DNA of 64,000 bases from Panorpa germanica (lineage: Eukaryota > Arthropoda > Insecta > Mecoptera > Panorpidae). Positions within the stretch are counted from its first letter, which is position 1; the number at the start of each line of letters is the position of its first letter. The notes under the pieces are model-generated. The model saw only the letters and a list, made by a program, of their open reading frames with translations, was not told where the DNA came from and made no database searches. The stretch lies in contig OY783204.1 in NCBI GenBank assembly GCA_963678705.1, positions 21,648,759 to 21,712,758 of the forward strand, in the 5' to 3' direction. A program made the position numbers and the translations under genes. This document shows positions 11,597 through 23,600 of the stretch, in pieces.

Positions 11597-11675
11597 TTAC
11601 TCTTGGGGGCGGAGCTAATCTCCTGTACTGGATTGTTAAACTTTTACGGTTCAAAACAACGCTATATTCATTCAG
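11597..11675 (+). CDS. Weak candidate internal exon, function unknown
   Basis: A 79-bp segment between TTGCAG (acceptor at 11591-11596) and CATTCAG|GTATG (donor at 11676). Two of three frames are open. The phase-0 frame gives 26 codons (LLLGAELISCTGLLNFYGSK, then QRYIHS) and leaves in phase 1, compatible with entry into the candidate exon at 50187. No family recognised. Acceptor-donor pairs of this size occur by chance, so this is speculative. Confidence 0.2.
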
Positions 11676-13787
11676 GTATGTGATATTATTAAAATTTTAT
11701 GACGTATTAGGGTATTTTTATTAAAATAAAATGCTTTCACTACTCGTCAGTAAATGTACAAACCTTTATAGGCTATATTTGCGTTTTCATTATCGCACAT
11801 AGTATAACATATAAAACTAATACTTTAAACATCAAAAGGTTACAAATGGAACTATAAATTAATGGAACTTTAATAATTATTGTATTTCTCTTGTAGACCG
11901 GACCCAAATGTTAAAGAATTGATCAGAGTCTTATTAGTAAATTTACTACTACTTTTTCTTTAACTTATAAAACTGTCTGAGTGAATATATAGCACCAATA
12001 AAGCGTGCCGATGTATTAAGTTACATGTTTCTTTGATTTGGACATGTCGCACAATCTCGTGCAACATGTTTATTACCATACAAACCATTAGAAAATTAAA
12101 TTTGGAATATTCTGCTAATACCATTTCATTAGAAAAATATCAGAAAATAATTACAGATAGAAAATTGTGACTGATAACATTAATACCGCGTGGGGTAAAA
12201 TAAATGTTATATATGAGGCGTCTAGAAGCAAAGTATATAAGTGACAAATTTTGAAAATTTGAGATTATCAACGCAAACGATAGAAGATGTACTATACTAT
12301 TTAGTGGCACAGAGATAAAGCGAAAACTTGGACAGATTTTACTATGTAGCGTGAATTCTAACACCTACTGAACGAAAACGCTTATACGATCTTAATTATA
12401 AACTCGTTTTTTTAAGAATATTACTTTTGTCACTTACATCCCTTTGCATCTAGACGCCTCATATGTAAATATATAGAAAGTAATTATTGCAAGCTAGCAA
12501 GTATGAAACTTAAACTGAATGACAATTATTATATGAGAAGTAGAAAATGAATCTCAGAAATAAGTTGTAGCCAACCTTGCACTGCAACACAATTTTTTAC
12601 TACGGTATAACAATAGTTTTTATTTCGAGTGTAACATTAAGTCCCTTTGTTTAGTTTCTAATATCAAAATGTTTATATCTAGTTTCCACTGTAATAATTT
12701 TATTAAAATAAATACATACCTACACCCTACACACACACACATACTCACCCACGCATACCTTTGCAGTGTAACTTGAGTAAGAATCCTTACAAAATTGGTA
12801 AACTTTCAAAGTATCAAATCTAAACATAATCCTATAATATTCTTAATAAAACACTTTCTCTTTAGCAAACAACATAATAAAGAGATGTAAAAGTACAAAC
12901 AGGATTACCAGGTACGACGTTATCCTAGGTAAAATATCATCAACGCAACGATAAACTCCTCCTCACCCACGCCACCTGCTCCTCCCTACGCTGGTAAAAG
13001 AGTCAACGGTTATTGTTTTCAATGTTATTGCTCAGTGCTTCCCTGAAATTGTAGATTAGGTGCGGAGTCAAAGTACTAGCAGTACGCTAGAGAAGTAATT
13101 GTGAAAAGCTCCTCCTTTAATTCCAATTTCTTAACGGTAAGAGAGTGAGTGAGGGGAAGAACAAGTAGGGAAAGAGTGTGTCTTTAGATGTGATTGTATA
13201 AACACGCTTAAGATTATGTGTTATAAGAAAGAGAGGGAAGACAATTAAACTAACTTCGTGCATTTTATAAAAAGCTTTTTAGCGAAAGCAACTGGTAAAT
13301 TTACGAAATTGAATATGCAGTATAGATAGATTATACGAGAATAATGCAAAGAAATATAATTCTTGGGTATATAGATTTGGTTTAAGAATTGATGGCTAAC
13401 TATCTTCTAAAGTGAATAACGTATTAAAATTTAAAAGATCAACCTTTAATTAATAATTAGTTTGTAGAGAACATCTGCGTCAACCGCTCTTTTGAACAGA
13501 CTTCTTTATATAATTTAATATTGTATTGATTTTGACTTTTATACGTTTTGTTATAATTTTTAATGTGTATAGTTTATTGTTCATATTATTATTAAATATA
13601 TTTGATATCAAACGTATAGAACATGCTATTGCGCGCGTGCAAGACAGTTTTCATTCATAGATTTTCATACGCATTCGGTTTCTTTCAGATACATAATTAA
13701 AACATTTTATCACGAGGTGTCGGGTTTCTACACAGCTTCAATTCAATCACAGCCCTGCCTTCTTCTAGAACAATCATTTTTCTCTTT
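11676..13787. other. Gene-free stretch, about 2.1 kb
   Basis: No gene supported. It contains a diverged repeat copy at about 12460-12610 (shared with 1340-1500 and 52140-52280), a short CA-rich run near 12729-12742 and a G+C-richer patch at 12955-13020. The 74-residue minus-strand frame at 12140-12364 is not supported. Confidence 0.5.
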
Positions 13788-13998
13788 ATCTTTGATGCTC
13801 CAGGTACTCGTCGTACAGACAAGGCTGTAGTTTACTTTATCAATAAAACTAATTCAATCTCTTTATTTTAAATGCACATACTCGTATATATAAGTTGTAA
13901 ATTATGTATTGTAAATGTTTATAAATGTATATATTGTTTTAAGTACTAATAACTGTTGAAAGTTGATGCGCTCAAATAAATATTTAAAAAAAAAAATC
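13788..13998 (+). mobile_element. LINE-B tail, copy 1
   Basis: Begins with a block shared with the 48 kb copy (GACAAGGCTGTA), then the family body (TATCAATAAAACTAATT ... AAATTATGTATT ... CAAATAAATATTT), and ends in an A-run. 5'-truncated, non-coding remnant of a non-LTR retrotransposon. Other copies: 43805-43950, 47935-48660 (minus), 54048-54228 and 56705-57010. Confidence 0.7.
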
Positions 13999-14179
13999 TT
14001 TTTTTTCTTCACATTTGAGACATCCATATTTTGCCAGCTTTGACATCACGCACCCCGGGTGCATTGCATTTTTCTACTAGTTATTAAATTTATTTTAGTT
14101 TTATTTGTATATGGCCTTACAAAATCTTCTATTATACTTTTTAATTAACAAAGATTTAGTTAAAAAATGAATATATATT

Positions 14180-14410
14180 CCTTCCGTTTCAATGTTACTC
14201 TTTCTTCTTCATACTTCCGCCATTCATCATCCTCCTTCTATCTTCTTTAGCATCAGTTCGCTACTATCTTTACTCCTCTTGCTTTTCACCCTCTTCCTGC
14301 ACCTACTCCTTATGTACTCCACCATTTCCTTATCCTCCCACATATACTAGAAGTTTTCTTTTCTACTTTTCCAATATGTTTTTCGTCTTTATTCGTTTCC
14401 CAGCCTGAAA
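14180..14410 (-). mobile_element. LINE-C tail, degraded minus-strand copy
   Basis: Pyrimidine-rich on plus. The reverse complement encodes a broken Lys/Arg/Glu-rich stretch with a YMWEDKEM-like start and a MAEV-like end, resembling the WMAEI of other LINE-C copies. Stop codons interrupt it. Lies directly after the LINE-B tail at 13788-13998 with about 180 bp between. Confidence 0.4.
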
Positions 14411-17400
14411 CTTGCGATCAACTTAATTTCCTCACTTTCTTGGTTATCTAAGTACATCGACCTCATCCTGGCCTACAATTGTTTTTATTCTTTAGTTTTT
14501 AATTCATCTTAACAATTGTTATCTACATGTCGGGCAAGTACAAATCAATTAATAAAACAAATTGATTTTTATTTAGAGTGTAAGTGCTCCAGTTTCCATT
14601 TTAATTCTATCTGACTCTCCAACAAGGAATTACGTCACATACTGCTTGCACTGAAATAACGACTACTGTTTGTCATAATTTAATTTTGTATGACGGGAAA
14701 TGAGTACGGTGGACAAAGCAATTAATTGCATCGAGATGTAGTCGTTCTTCTAGGCAATAAACTTCAAGCACAACAAAGCCCTAATAAATACAAAACATGA
14801 ACAAACAAGCTATCAAGTAATCGATGATTAGCTTTCAGCGCAGTCTATAGCAATATTATATCTCAAGTTATAATGTACTTCTAAACATCTAACAAACAAC
14901 GTCTAACTCTGATTACATGTGCTCGTATTCGTATTTGTATTGACGGCATCGCAAGTTCCGTAATAAGCATTTGCTGCACCAAGCACATTACAAACTACTC
15001 TCACATACTCGAACAATGTAAACTGCAACTTTGTTGGACATTTGTGTCCGTAGAGACTGTGCAGTCTGTTGAGTCTGGGGAGTAAATGCACTTCGACTTT
15101 CAAAGGTGTTGGTTGGTAACATTAAGGCGGGGCGCGGCGGTGTCACGAACAGTAGTTATTGAATTGAATTGATACCGTATAGGTGAAAGATCAGCCCATT
15201 CTCCATGAAGCCTATAAACAGAAAAATATTATCGAGCTCCTTGTGGGTCATAGGTTACACCGGTGAAGTACGGAGATGTTTATTACAATCATTCTTAGCG
15301 TACTTGCAGAATAAGGTGCATTTCGAGATATGAATACAGCGGTTCTATATACCAGGCATACACAGTCACGTGTATTTAGAAGTTATCTAAAATAATAATA
15401 ACTACCTATTACTTAATAGTTTTTATCTAATAAACAATGTTTTGTTGTCTGCCTTTTTGCACATTATAAATCTCTTTACAACACCTTTTTAAAGATTATA
15501 AAGTGGTAAGACGTCCTTTTTAAGAAATAAACGCTTTTAGACAAGGTACAAAATAATAAAACAACCGTTTCTGATTAAATATTACTAGATTTTGCTACAG
15601 TGACTTAGATACACTGATCATATGCGTCATAATGTCGGCAGTGTACCGATGCAGGCTACAAAAATATGAAGAGAAACTTCTTTGAACATTGAAACGTATT
15701 TTGGGTTATTGAGTGTTCGAATTAAATTCTCAAAACTATGTCTTTTCAATGTTGATTGGTAAAAACACAAAATATAGCAATTATGTTACATGGGCGTAGC
15801 AGAAACATATAAAATCAAATAATCTGTGTGTTAGACTGAAATATACATACGATTGTATTTATTAAACACAATATACAACATTAAATGAAATCAGTGCCTT
15901 TTCAAAATTGCTACAAAAATTTTTGTAATTAAAACACCTATTCTTTAATTTGTACCTGATTTAGAAATTTACTTCATATTAAATATTACTTCAAATACAA
16001 CCTTTTAAGCTTCAAATTCAACAATTTAAACTTTAATATCAACCTTCAAAAGTATCTTTTTTTATCCAGCAACTGTTGTGCTTCTCTCAGTGTTGCAACA
16101 TCTAGATATTGTTTTAGATACATATTCAGATTATTATATATGTTTTTAAATATAATTAAGGTATATAAACGCTTAGCTTATCTAAATACTTTATAACACT
16201 GTCGGATGACTTTATAGATATACTTTTGCGTTGTTCGTTTTGGAAAATGTTTATTTATATCTTCGGGAATATTCCAAATATCAAATATCCTTTCTTTCCT
16301 TTCGTCTCTATGAGGTATTTTAACTTTCAGATTTCAGATTTGATGTTCCTCTTCAAAGTTTCTCTTTAGGCTTTCCTGCATTCCACAGTTCTTGAGCACA
16401 AGGCTTATATCTTACTCATCGATGAATAGCCAGTTATCGTCACCAACCTAACTAAATAGAGCTATTTTTTATTTATTCTTGCTTAAAATTAAGAAGTGTA
16501 CCTTCTTATTCAATTTTTACTTGTTTCCGTCTCTTTCCCTGCTTATGGATTATATTACAATTTTAACAGCATGTTCTTGATGCATTAAACTGCACACAGG
16601 AAGCTACAAAATGCAGCTGATTCGCAGTCTCGACACGTTTACAGCTGCCATTGTGCGCCATCATCATGTTTAAAAGATCATTAAAGCATTTATATGATTT
16701 TATGACATCTACTTTAGCTTTGAATTGCTTTAAACTACCAGTAGACATAAATATATAACCCGTAATGTCAGTTAAATATACGCTAACTTCTAGTCATTCA
16801 TCTACATTCTTCAAAGGCGGGGGCGGGGGATGACGGGTAAGAGGTAGTAGATTATGTTGGTATTAACTGAGAATAGCCACCTAATGTCACTGCGAGAGAG
16901 TTAGATCTCCTTGGAGACCCGCCGCTGCATTGAAGCGAGTCTCATAACAGATATATAAGTCGCGCTATAAGGGTGATATTTCGTGGCAAGGGTGCTTGTA
17001 ACGGTCTGGCGTCTTCACCAGCTGACTGTTGTATGTTTGGGTAGAGGGTAGTCACTAGTCGCATTCGGTAGTTACTACTCGGTAGTGAAACAGACACTCA
17101 ATTCGGGACGTGCTCCTACACAAATATCCATTGGAATATGCTACATGTTCATGAGAAAGTAGCGAAGAAATGTTAGTCGTTGGATTATGTTTTTATTTTA
17201 AGTATTTCTTGTTAGAAAACACGCATACTTTGCATGTGGGAGCATTTACCTTTTCTTATAACAATACTTTTAAGAGTAAATAATTGTTTACGGTAATATT
17301 AAGAGTAGAATATATATGATTGTAGAGATCTCATAAGATTTTGCGTAAGAAGGCTGAATAAGCCAAAACATAAAAATGAAAATAATTGTATTGATTACAA

Positions 17401-18353
17401 ACTTAAAATTGTATATGTAGAAAAAGGGGAAGTACCTTTGGATGAATGCACATTCTTAATTATGTACAAAACGTCAGTGAAATAAAGCACTTCTTCTGTA
17501 CAAACATTTCTAAGTAGTGTTTATATAAATATTACAGCAGTACTTTTCCTCTATTCACGACATATCTTACATTTAGCTCGGTTAGCTTTAACGATGAGAT
17601 GTGCAGCACTTATCGTAAGCGCTCGATACCCCCACTCATCCTTCCAACCTCACCTACACTCAGTTTTCAACATACTGCACTCTGCTGCACATTTTATGTG
17701 ATTCTGGAATTCATATTTTTCACTTATTTGCTGAGATGTTCAGTGTCCTGGACGGGTCATATATAGCCCATCTATATAAAGGTCTGCTTGACCTTTACTC
17801 CTTGCAAAATGTCTGATATGCTCTTTTCTATAAGCTATAAAACGTATATACATACTAGTCTATATTTCATCCAATACATAGAGATTTTATAGAGCTTTCA
17901 AAACCACCAAACATCCCATTAAGCTTAAAGCTCTGATGAATTCGATGATATTCGTACATAATACATAATCATGTAACATTGATGACGTACACAGTAGGGG
18001 GGGAATAAAGCGATGAGTCGAGCAATAGGAAGGGGAAGGAGTGAGAGTTTACAGTGATTGATTTCAGTATTATTGGATCATTAATTCTACTTACTGATAT
18101 GGTGTAAATCGTGATGGAATTTGTATCTTCAATAATTCATTGCGTTTTACTTTAGTTATGATAAATACGTATTAAAAGTCAATATTTTGTTATTTAATTA
18201 GGTTTTACACATTGTACATTTATTGTAATTAGTCACGGGGTGTTTTACCCGAAGTAATAATTCTTTGATTGATTTATCATACACAGCATTTTTAATGGCT
18301 TTGTTGCGATTTCCAGCATATGACATATTGGGTTTTTGTATTATGAACAAAAC
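14411..18353. other. Gene-free stretch, about 3.9 kb
   Basis: No gene supported on either strand; the short minus frames at 14903 and 16563 show no family features. G+C-richer patches occur at 15118-15150 and 16815-17110. The second contains TATATAAG (16952-16959) but no clear initiator or coding exon follows. A run of eight G lies at about 17997-18004. Confidence 0.45.
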
Positions 18354-18640
18354 ATACATCAAAATGGATCCTGACCACATTCTGTGGCAATGTAAAAATA
18401 CAGCAATGGCAAGAAATGGACTCCAACGGGCGGTGCTACAGACTTCGCAGACGCTTCCTGTTAACACCGCATTTTTGATTGAGACACCGAAATTTATAAC
18501 AGCAGTAGCCATGAATAGATCATTCTTGTTGTCGGGATACAAAGTATAAGAAGAAGCAGAATATATTAGGGGCGATAAAAGGCTACGTGCCTAGGAAGCC
18601 CGAGAAACTATAAAAAAAAAAAAAAAAATACATCAAAATG
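18354..18640 (+). mobile_element. LINE-A 3' tail, copy 1, with perfect target duplication
   Basis: A 5'-truncated non-LTR retrotransposon tail (body 18367-18627) flanked by a perfect 13-bp duplication ATACATCAAAATG (18354-18366 and 18628-18640), ending in a long A-run. The body encodes the C-terminal end of the reverse-transcriptase protein (DPDHILWQCKNTAMARNGLQ ... FLLSGYKV, stop), including the H-x4-C half of a zinc-knuckle-like motif, then a short 3' UTR with GGGGCGATAAAAGGCT. The 94-residue frame at 18265-18549 is a chimera: its first ~34 residues are target DNA. Sisters: 51784-52030 and 54446-54719. Confidence 0.85.
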
Positions 18641-19362
18641 AAATTATAAGATAACTTAATTTTATATGTTTTTAAAGAAACAAGTGTAAATTTACTTTAG
18701 TAAAAATTTGAGGTGGAAAATCGTGTTATGCAATTCTGTTTTGTGTTATTATCAATACTTTCCCTACGAATTTCCATGCAGCTGTGCTAATAAGTACGTT
18801 ATGGCTTCATTCCTTCTTACATACAATTATTTTTATACAAAAGCACTCTCTTCTTACGCCAGATTTTAACAAGTCAACACGTGTTTTATAATGTCACAGT
18901 TTATACTAATAAGAACACATACTTAACGGCAATCAAAGACATTAATTGTTGTTAAATAATAAGATAAGTGTTTAATTGTATCATCCTGTCGGGATTTACG
19001 ACCCCATATGTAACTATTGTGTTCATAATTTTCAAAAGAGTCTTTATATGGTGATTCACCTGCCTAACCATCCACCCAAATGCATAATATGCATATGATT
19101 AATTATTAATTACAATCTTTAAAAAAACTTTATAAATTTTATAACATTTCTAAAACAGGTATTGAAAAAAATTCAGATCCCAATTTATTAATTTTCATTA
19201 CATATATCACAGTGCATTTTAATAGTTTTACAAGTTCAGACAAAAATTCATCTTGAAACCAATTAATGACTGGTTCTTAATTTAAGTATGCATTTGTCTA
19301 TTAAATTTCAAATAAAATTAAGAACAATTTCAACAGTATGCAATATAATAGAATGAAAAGCC
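18641..19362. other. Gene-free stretch
   Basis: A+T-rich; nothing supported apart from its position between LINE-A copy 1 and the T1 element. Confidence 0.5.
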
Positions 19363-19874
19363 TCATTCCCACTCACTGTTTTGATATTTAATTTACTTTT
19401 TATTTAATATTGTAATCTAGATTTCAGGTTATTAGAATAGGCATTCCTTTTTACATTTTTGTTTTAATTTAAGTTTAGTTAATTTAGTTGGTGCGTATGC
19501 ATCATTAGTAATATAAATTTTGACCGTTCGACAATATTGTATGTGAAAAAACTAAAATTGCTATTTTTTTAACAATTACTAATAGAAATTGTTTTCACTT
19601 CCATATTTTTCAACTAACATTAAACTTCTTTTAAAAGTAAATCTTACTGCATTTTGACAGATTGTCACATTTTGGAGGTTATAATATAATACAGTTTTTC
19701 TTATTTTAATATTTTTAATTTATTACATTGTACCTTGTAAGGTTCTAAAAAAACGAAGAAAACTTAAAAAATAAATTAAATTAAAACTGGTACTGTGAAT
19801 GATTACGCGTATTGAAATATGCTAAACAATTTAAGTTAAATACAAATTTAAATTAAAGCAGTGAGTGGAAATGA
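19363..19874 (+). mobile_element. TIR element family T1, copy 1 (512 bp)
   Basis: Inverted ends TCATTCCCACTCACTGTTTT and, at the right, CAGTGAGTGGAAATGA. The body contains a palindrome-like middle and an AAACTTCTTTTAAAAGTAAA block near 19622. The second copy (45584-46095) is also 512 bp and lies in inverse orientation; body blocks such as ATTTAGTTGGTGCRTATGC match throughout. No coding capacity. Target duplication not resolved, so the superfamily is open. Confidence 0.75.
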
Positions 19875-21490
19875 TACCTAAGACGTTAAACTATTGAAAA
19901 GATATATTCCATCTAAATATATATATATATTTTTTTTTTTTTTTGTTCCGCAAGTAATCTAAAGAATATTTACTGATTTGAAATTTAATCGACTCAAAAC
20001 TCAATATTCCATTTTCTTTTTAATACGTTTAAAATATTTCACGCTGTATTTAACAATTTGAAACATTATAACGAAAGAAATAATTCGTAAATTGAGTGGG
20101 TGTTTCTTTAACGTAAGCTTAAACAATTTTGAAAAATATACAGAATAACAAAAGCCCAAATAAAAATATTTGAAATGACTCCCCGCGGTCAGGAATCTAC
20201 TTTTAGGAAACACGGCAATGTACGTCGAAGGCATCGGGAAACGTCGCGGTGGCCTGGGGTGAGCTAGGGGAGAGAGGGGCGTCGCGACGTCGACCATCCT
20301 ATTTCACTGTTTCAGTTTATTATATTTATGCCAGTTCGTTGTGCTTTTAAAACCTAAATTTATTTTCCTGTTATAAGCGAAATATACGACGCTTTTTAAA
20401 CTCTTTATACGTTATGACACATTTTGAGAGGCAGGAAGGGGTGGTTTCTGTTTGCGACCTCCCACCACCGCTCCCGACTGCGTCCCGGATAAAGCTTGAA
20501 ACATTTAAAGAATAATGAACCGTTCTTTTGATATGTACATTCACGCCAAAATTATTTCTGTTTTATATGAATTGAAAACAGTATTATATTCCCTAAACTG
20601 GGTTATGTAATATATAAGTATAATTTATCCTTAAACTATTATCATATATATATACAAGTGTGGAATCCAGATTATGTACAAATTTCTAAACTAACTTAAT
20701 TTGAGAAAATTTGTTTAACAATAATGGGCTTGTGTCCTCATTTTTTAGTGGTTGATTTTTCAATTGTTGATTGAAGTTGATGTTAATAAATGTGTATTGG
20801 CGCGTCTATTTTATTAAATATCTAAATATTGACGGAGATATAGCAATTATAAGTTTGAATTGTAGTTTTAGCGCTAGAAATGGTCGGCCATATTTGTATG
20901 ACGTGAAATGCATTTTTAACGTCAGTTATTTGTTGAGTAGGTCAGTGCTGTGGTAATGTTCTGTAGCTGTTGGTAGTCAAATAATCAAGTCAAATCAAAG
21001 AATAATAAGTTTTTATTTAATTTAACCCTGCTAAGGCAGACATAGTCTTGAAATTTGATTGTTCTTTGAAATAGCTGTAAATAATATTTAATATTTTGAT
21101 ATATAAATACATATAGCAGAGATTTATGAGCTGTAAGGTTGGTAACCTTAAGCAAGGATTGTGATGTCACATGCACTTGGAATGTATACAACGTTGAATT
21201 CCTTTAATAATTAAAGAGACAAAATGACTTTTTTAATTGTTAATATCTCTTAACATATAAGGAGTTATTAAAAAATAATTGGACATTTGAGGTTCTAGTA
21301 ACCCACTTTATCAATATATAGTACACTTTTATAGAAATTAAGACATAGGACACAAGCCCATTGTAAGATTTTAAAGTTGGCGAACTTATTGTTGTTTGAT
21401 ATTTAAAATACCAAAATCTTGTTGAATCTGACGTTCGCAAATAGCAGTGGATACTATTTCTTGAACATTTTTATATACTGAACCATAAGT
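19875..21490. other. Gene-free stretch with G+C-rich patches
   Basis: No gene supported. G+C-rich patches at about 20180-20300 (including GGGGCGTCGCGACGTCGACC) and 20430-20495 contrast with the A+T-rich surroundings. The 98-residue minus-strand frame at 20001-20297 spans the first patch and shows no domain. Confidence 0.4.
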
Positions 21491-21496
21491 CGATAT

Positions 21497-21901
21497 TTGT
21501 TTTCCAAATTTGGCAATACCTTTTATACCAATAAAGCCTGTCGCACATTGCAAGCGTTTTTTAAGCGAATTTTGACCATACGTATACGCGCTACTACGCT
21601 GTACCCATCCGAACCCTGTAAATGTAATGAACCCTCGCACACTGCAAGCGACAAAGCCGTCGAATATGGGCGTTACGTAACTCTCATACTGGAAACATAT
21701 ATAAACGAATTTCAACCAAACAAATACATCAAAGAGAATGTAATAGTCTCTTTCATAACAGTGCTGTATCGATACAAACTAAAGAAAGAGATTGCTCTCA
21801 TCATAAATTATGTTAGTGCAACACAACTCCAATACACCCTGCAGTACACAAGTTTGACTTGGCGTATTGTTGTATCGGTACGTGGTATGTATGTATTGTG
21901 A
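21497..21901 (+). other. Unexplained 134-codon frame over a repeat-like patch
   Basis: A 134-codon ATG-to-stop frame, but with no recognisable domain and no supporting splice signals. An antisense frame (21386-21715) is also open. Inside it a 16-bp near-identical direct repeat, TCGCACATTGCAAGCG (21541-21556) and TCGCACACTGCAAGCG (21635-21650), suggests transposon-end sequence. I do not call it a gene. Confidence 0.2.
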
Positions 21902-22129
21902 CACAACACATGCAAAGAACACAGGAGTCATCCATCTTCAACATCAAAGTGATTGCAAAAATATTTTCTTCATAGTTAACAGATCTGAACGCCTAGGTTG
22001 TACCTTGAGCTTATTATTTCATCAGGGAACAGCCGTGAGAAGGGAATACAGTTATTTATTCATAAATATTAGAGGAGATGAACCGTCATGTTCATCAACT
22101 GTAATTTGGTGTACACGTTAGTCTTAAAA

Positions 22130-22635
22130 AAAACTCTTTAGATGAACAAAAATATCTATTTCTTTTTTTTTGAGTGTACTAATGACTTAGTAAAGGACCT
22201 GTAAATAATTAATAAATTTTCTAGAAGGGTTTTCTAAATACACACTTTTAGACCAAATGAAATAATGTTGGTACCCTACATTTTACAATTAAATGTTTTA
22301 AATTATTGACATGGGGTAGTTAGTGAGTTTTCTCTGTATTTTTGGAAATTAACGTTTCACGAATACAAAATGTAATTATAAGATGTGTTATTAAGGCTCG
22401 TCCCTATTTAACATCTGGAGTTATACGCCTGTATTGTACGGTTATGTACAGATGTTCTTTAATTAGGTATTACCATATAAATTGCAGCTGTGTGGACCCT
22501 TTCAGTTACATCTATTGGCAGTCAGAAAGGATAAGGAAGTAACCTATGCAGGGGATGGTAAACCTTTTATTTTGTGCGTGTCAAACATTTGTAAATAGAA
22601 GATGTGTATAATAGTTACTGACGTTACGGTGGAAA
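22130..22635. other. Gene-free stretch
   Basis: No coding or repeat signal that I can support. Confidence 0.45.
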
Positions 22636-22639
22636 ACAA

Positions 22640-23050
22640 TAGACAAGTAATAGAATTGTGTGGGAGGAGGCCCGAAAAGGTGAAAGGAGTATTATGAAAG
22701 GAATGGAATGGCGACAGAAGAGGCAGGAAGAAGAAGGCACAAGTGCGGAAGAGGAGCGAAGGAGCAGAGACAGGAAGATACAACAACAGGAAAGAATGAA
22801 AAAAATTGAGAAGAGCAATTATAACAAAAGATATAAAAGGATTTGGGAGAGAGAGATACCACAATACTTAAGAGAAAAAGACACAAAAAACATAAAAAAT
22901 AATCGAAGGAATATTGGGAAATTATTAAAGGGAGTGAAGGAAAGAGGTGGATGGCGGAGATAGAGAAAGAGCGAGGAAAGAGAAGAAATGACAGAGTAGA
23001 AATAGGAAGGAGAGTAGCTGGACGAGTGAAGCAGTACCAGTAGCAGTTTT
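22640..23050 (+). mobile_element. LINE-C C-terminal coding fragment, best-preserved copy
   Basis: An open stretch of about 101 codons (22658-22963) encodes a strongly charged, probably helical segment, then IEKSNYNKRYKRIWEREIPQ, YLREK, and a GWRR end. This order (charged linker, K-S-x-YN-x-x-YK, P-x-YL, then a purine-rich C-terminus) is the region following the reverse transcriptase in a group of insect non-LTR elements, probably jockey/R1-related. The expected Cys/His motif is missing, so an internal deletion is likely. Antisense frames at 22544-22886 are shadows. Confidence 0.65.
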
Positions 23051-23309
23051 GTTTTTATTTTTCTTTTGGAAGGAGTGAGAATATTTAGATATAATAAGGA
23101 TCAAAAATGAATTGAGCACAATGATATGTGACTTAATGAGTAAAGGCAGAAGAATGTCGTGCCCAAGGGCAAAAACATTAAAAATACTTAATATAAAAAG
23201 AAATTGATAAAGTAACTTATACAAATGATAGTGTAATGTAAAGTGCAAAAAAAGGACCAAGAACCTAAGCTACCCGACAATTTGTAATTAAAAAGTAAAA
23301 ATGAAATAA

Positions 23310-23600
23310 CTTATACGAGGTGTGGATATATAATAACGAGAATAATGCTAGAAAACTTTTTATTTTTAATTTATCCTCGTATACAATCTCTCCTATATCT
23401 CTATGTTGTTCCATGGGAATTTTCCATTCTTCAAAACAGTGCTGGAAGTCTTCTTATGTGAGCTTGTTTATGACTTTTCTACCATTTTTCTACACAGCTT
23501 CAACTGTCTGAAATCTTGTTCCAATAATGCAGATTCAAACTTGGGGAAGAGATAAAAGTTACATGTCACCAGGTCAAGCGAATAATATGCATGTGTAATT
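23310..23600 (-). pseudogene. Mariner transposase remnant, C-terminal part
   Basis: The left end TTATACGAGGTGTGGATAT looks like a mariner terminal repeat. The reverse complement, with frameshifts, encodes YSLDLVTCNFYLFPKFESAL, the decayed form of the mariner YSPDLAPCDFFLFP signature, then EDFQHCFEEWKIPMEQH and VYEDK, matching the family's C-terminal end. Frame breaks and stops show it is dead; the N-terminal two thirds are not visible. The 63-residue plus frame at 23320-23511 is a shadow. Confidence 0.7.

Noticed and set aside
16952-16959. TATATAAG as a promoter
   Set aside because: No initiator at the expected distance and no exon downstream; such A+T motifs are frequent here.
20001-20297. 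A 98-codon minus-strand frame over a G+C patch
   Set aside because: No recognisable domain and no splice signals at sensible places.
22544-22886. Three overlapping Leu/Ser/Phe-rich minus frames that look like membrane proteins
   Set aside because: They are antisense to the purine-rich LINE-C coding fragment; hydrophobicity is a by-product of the reversed codons.
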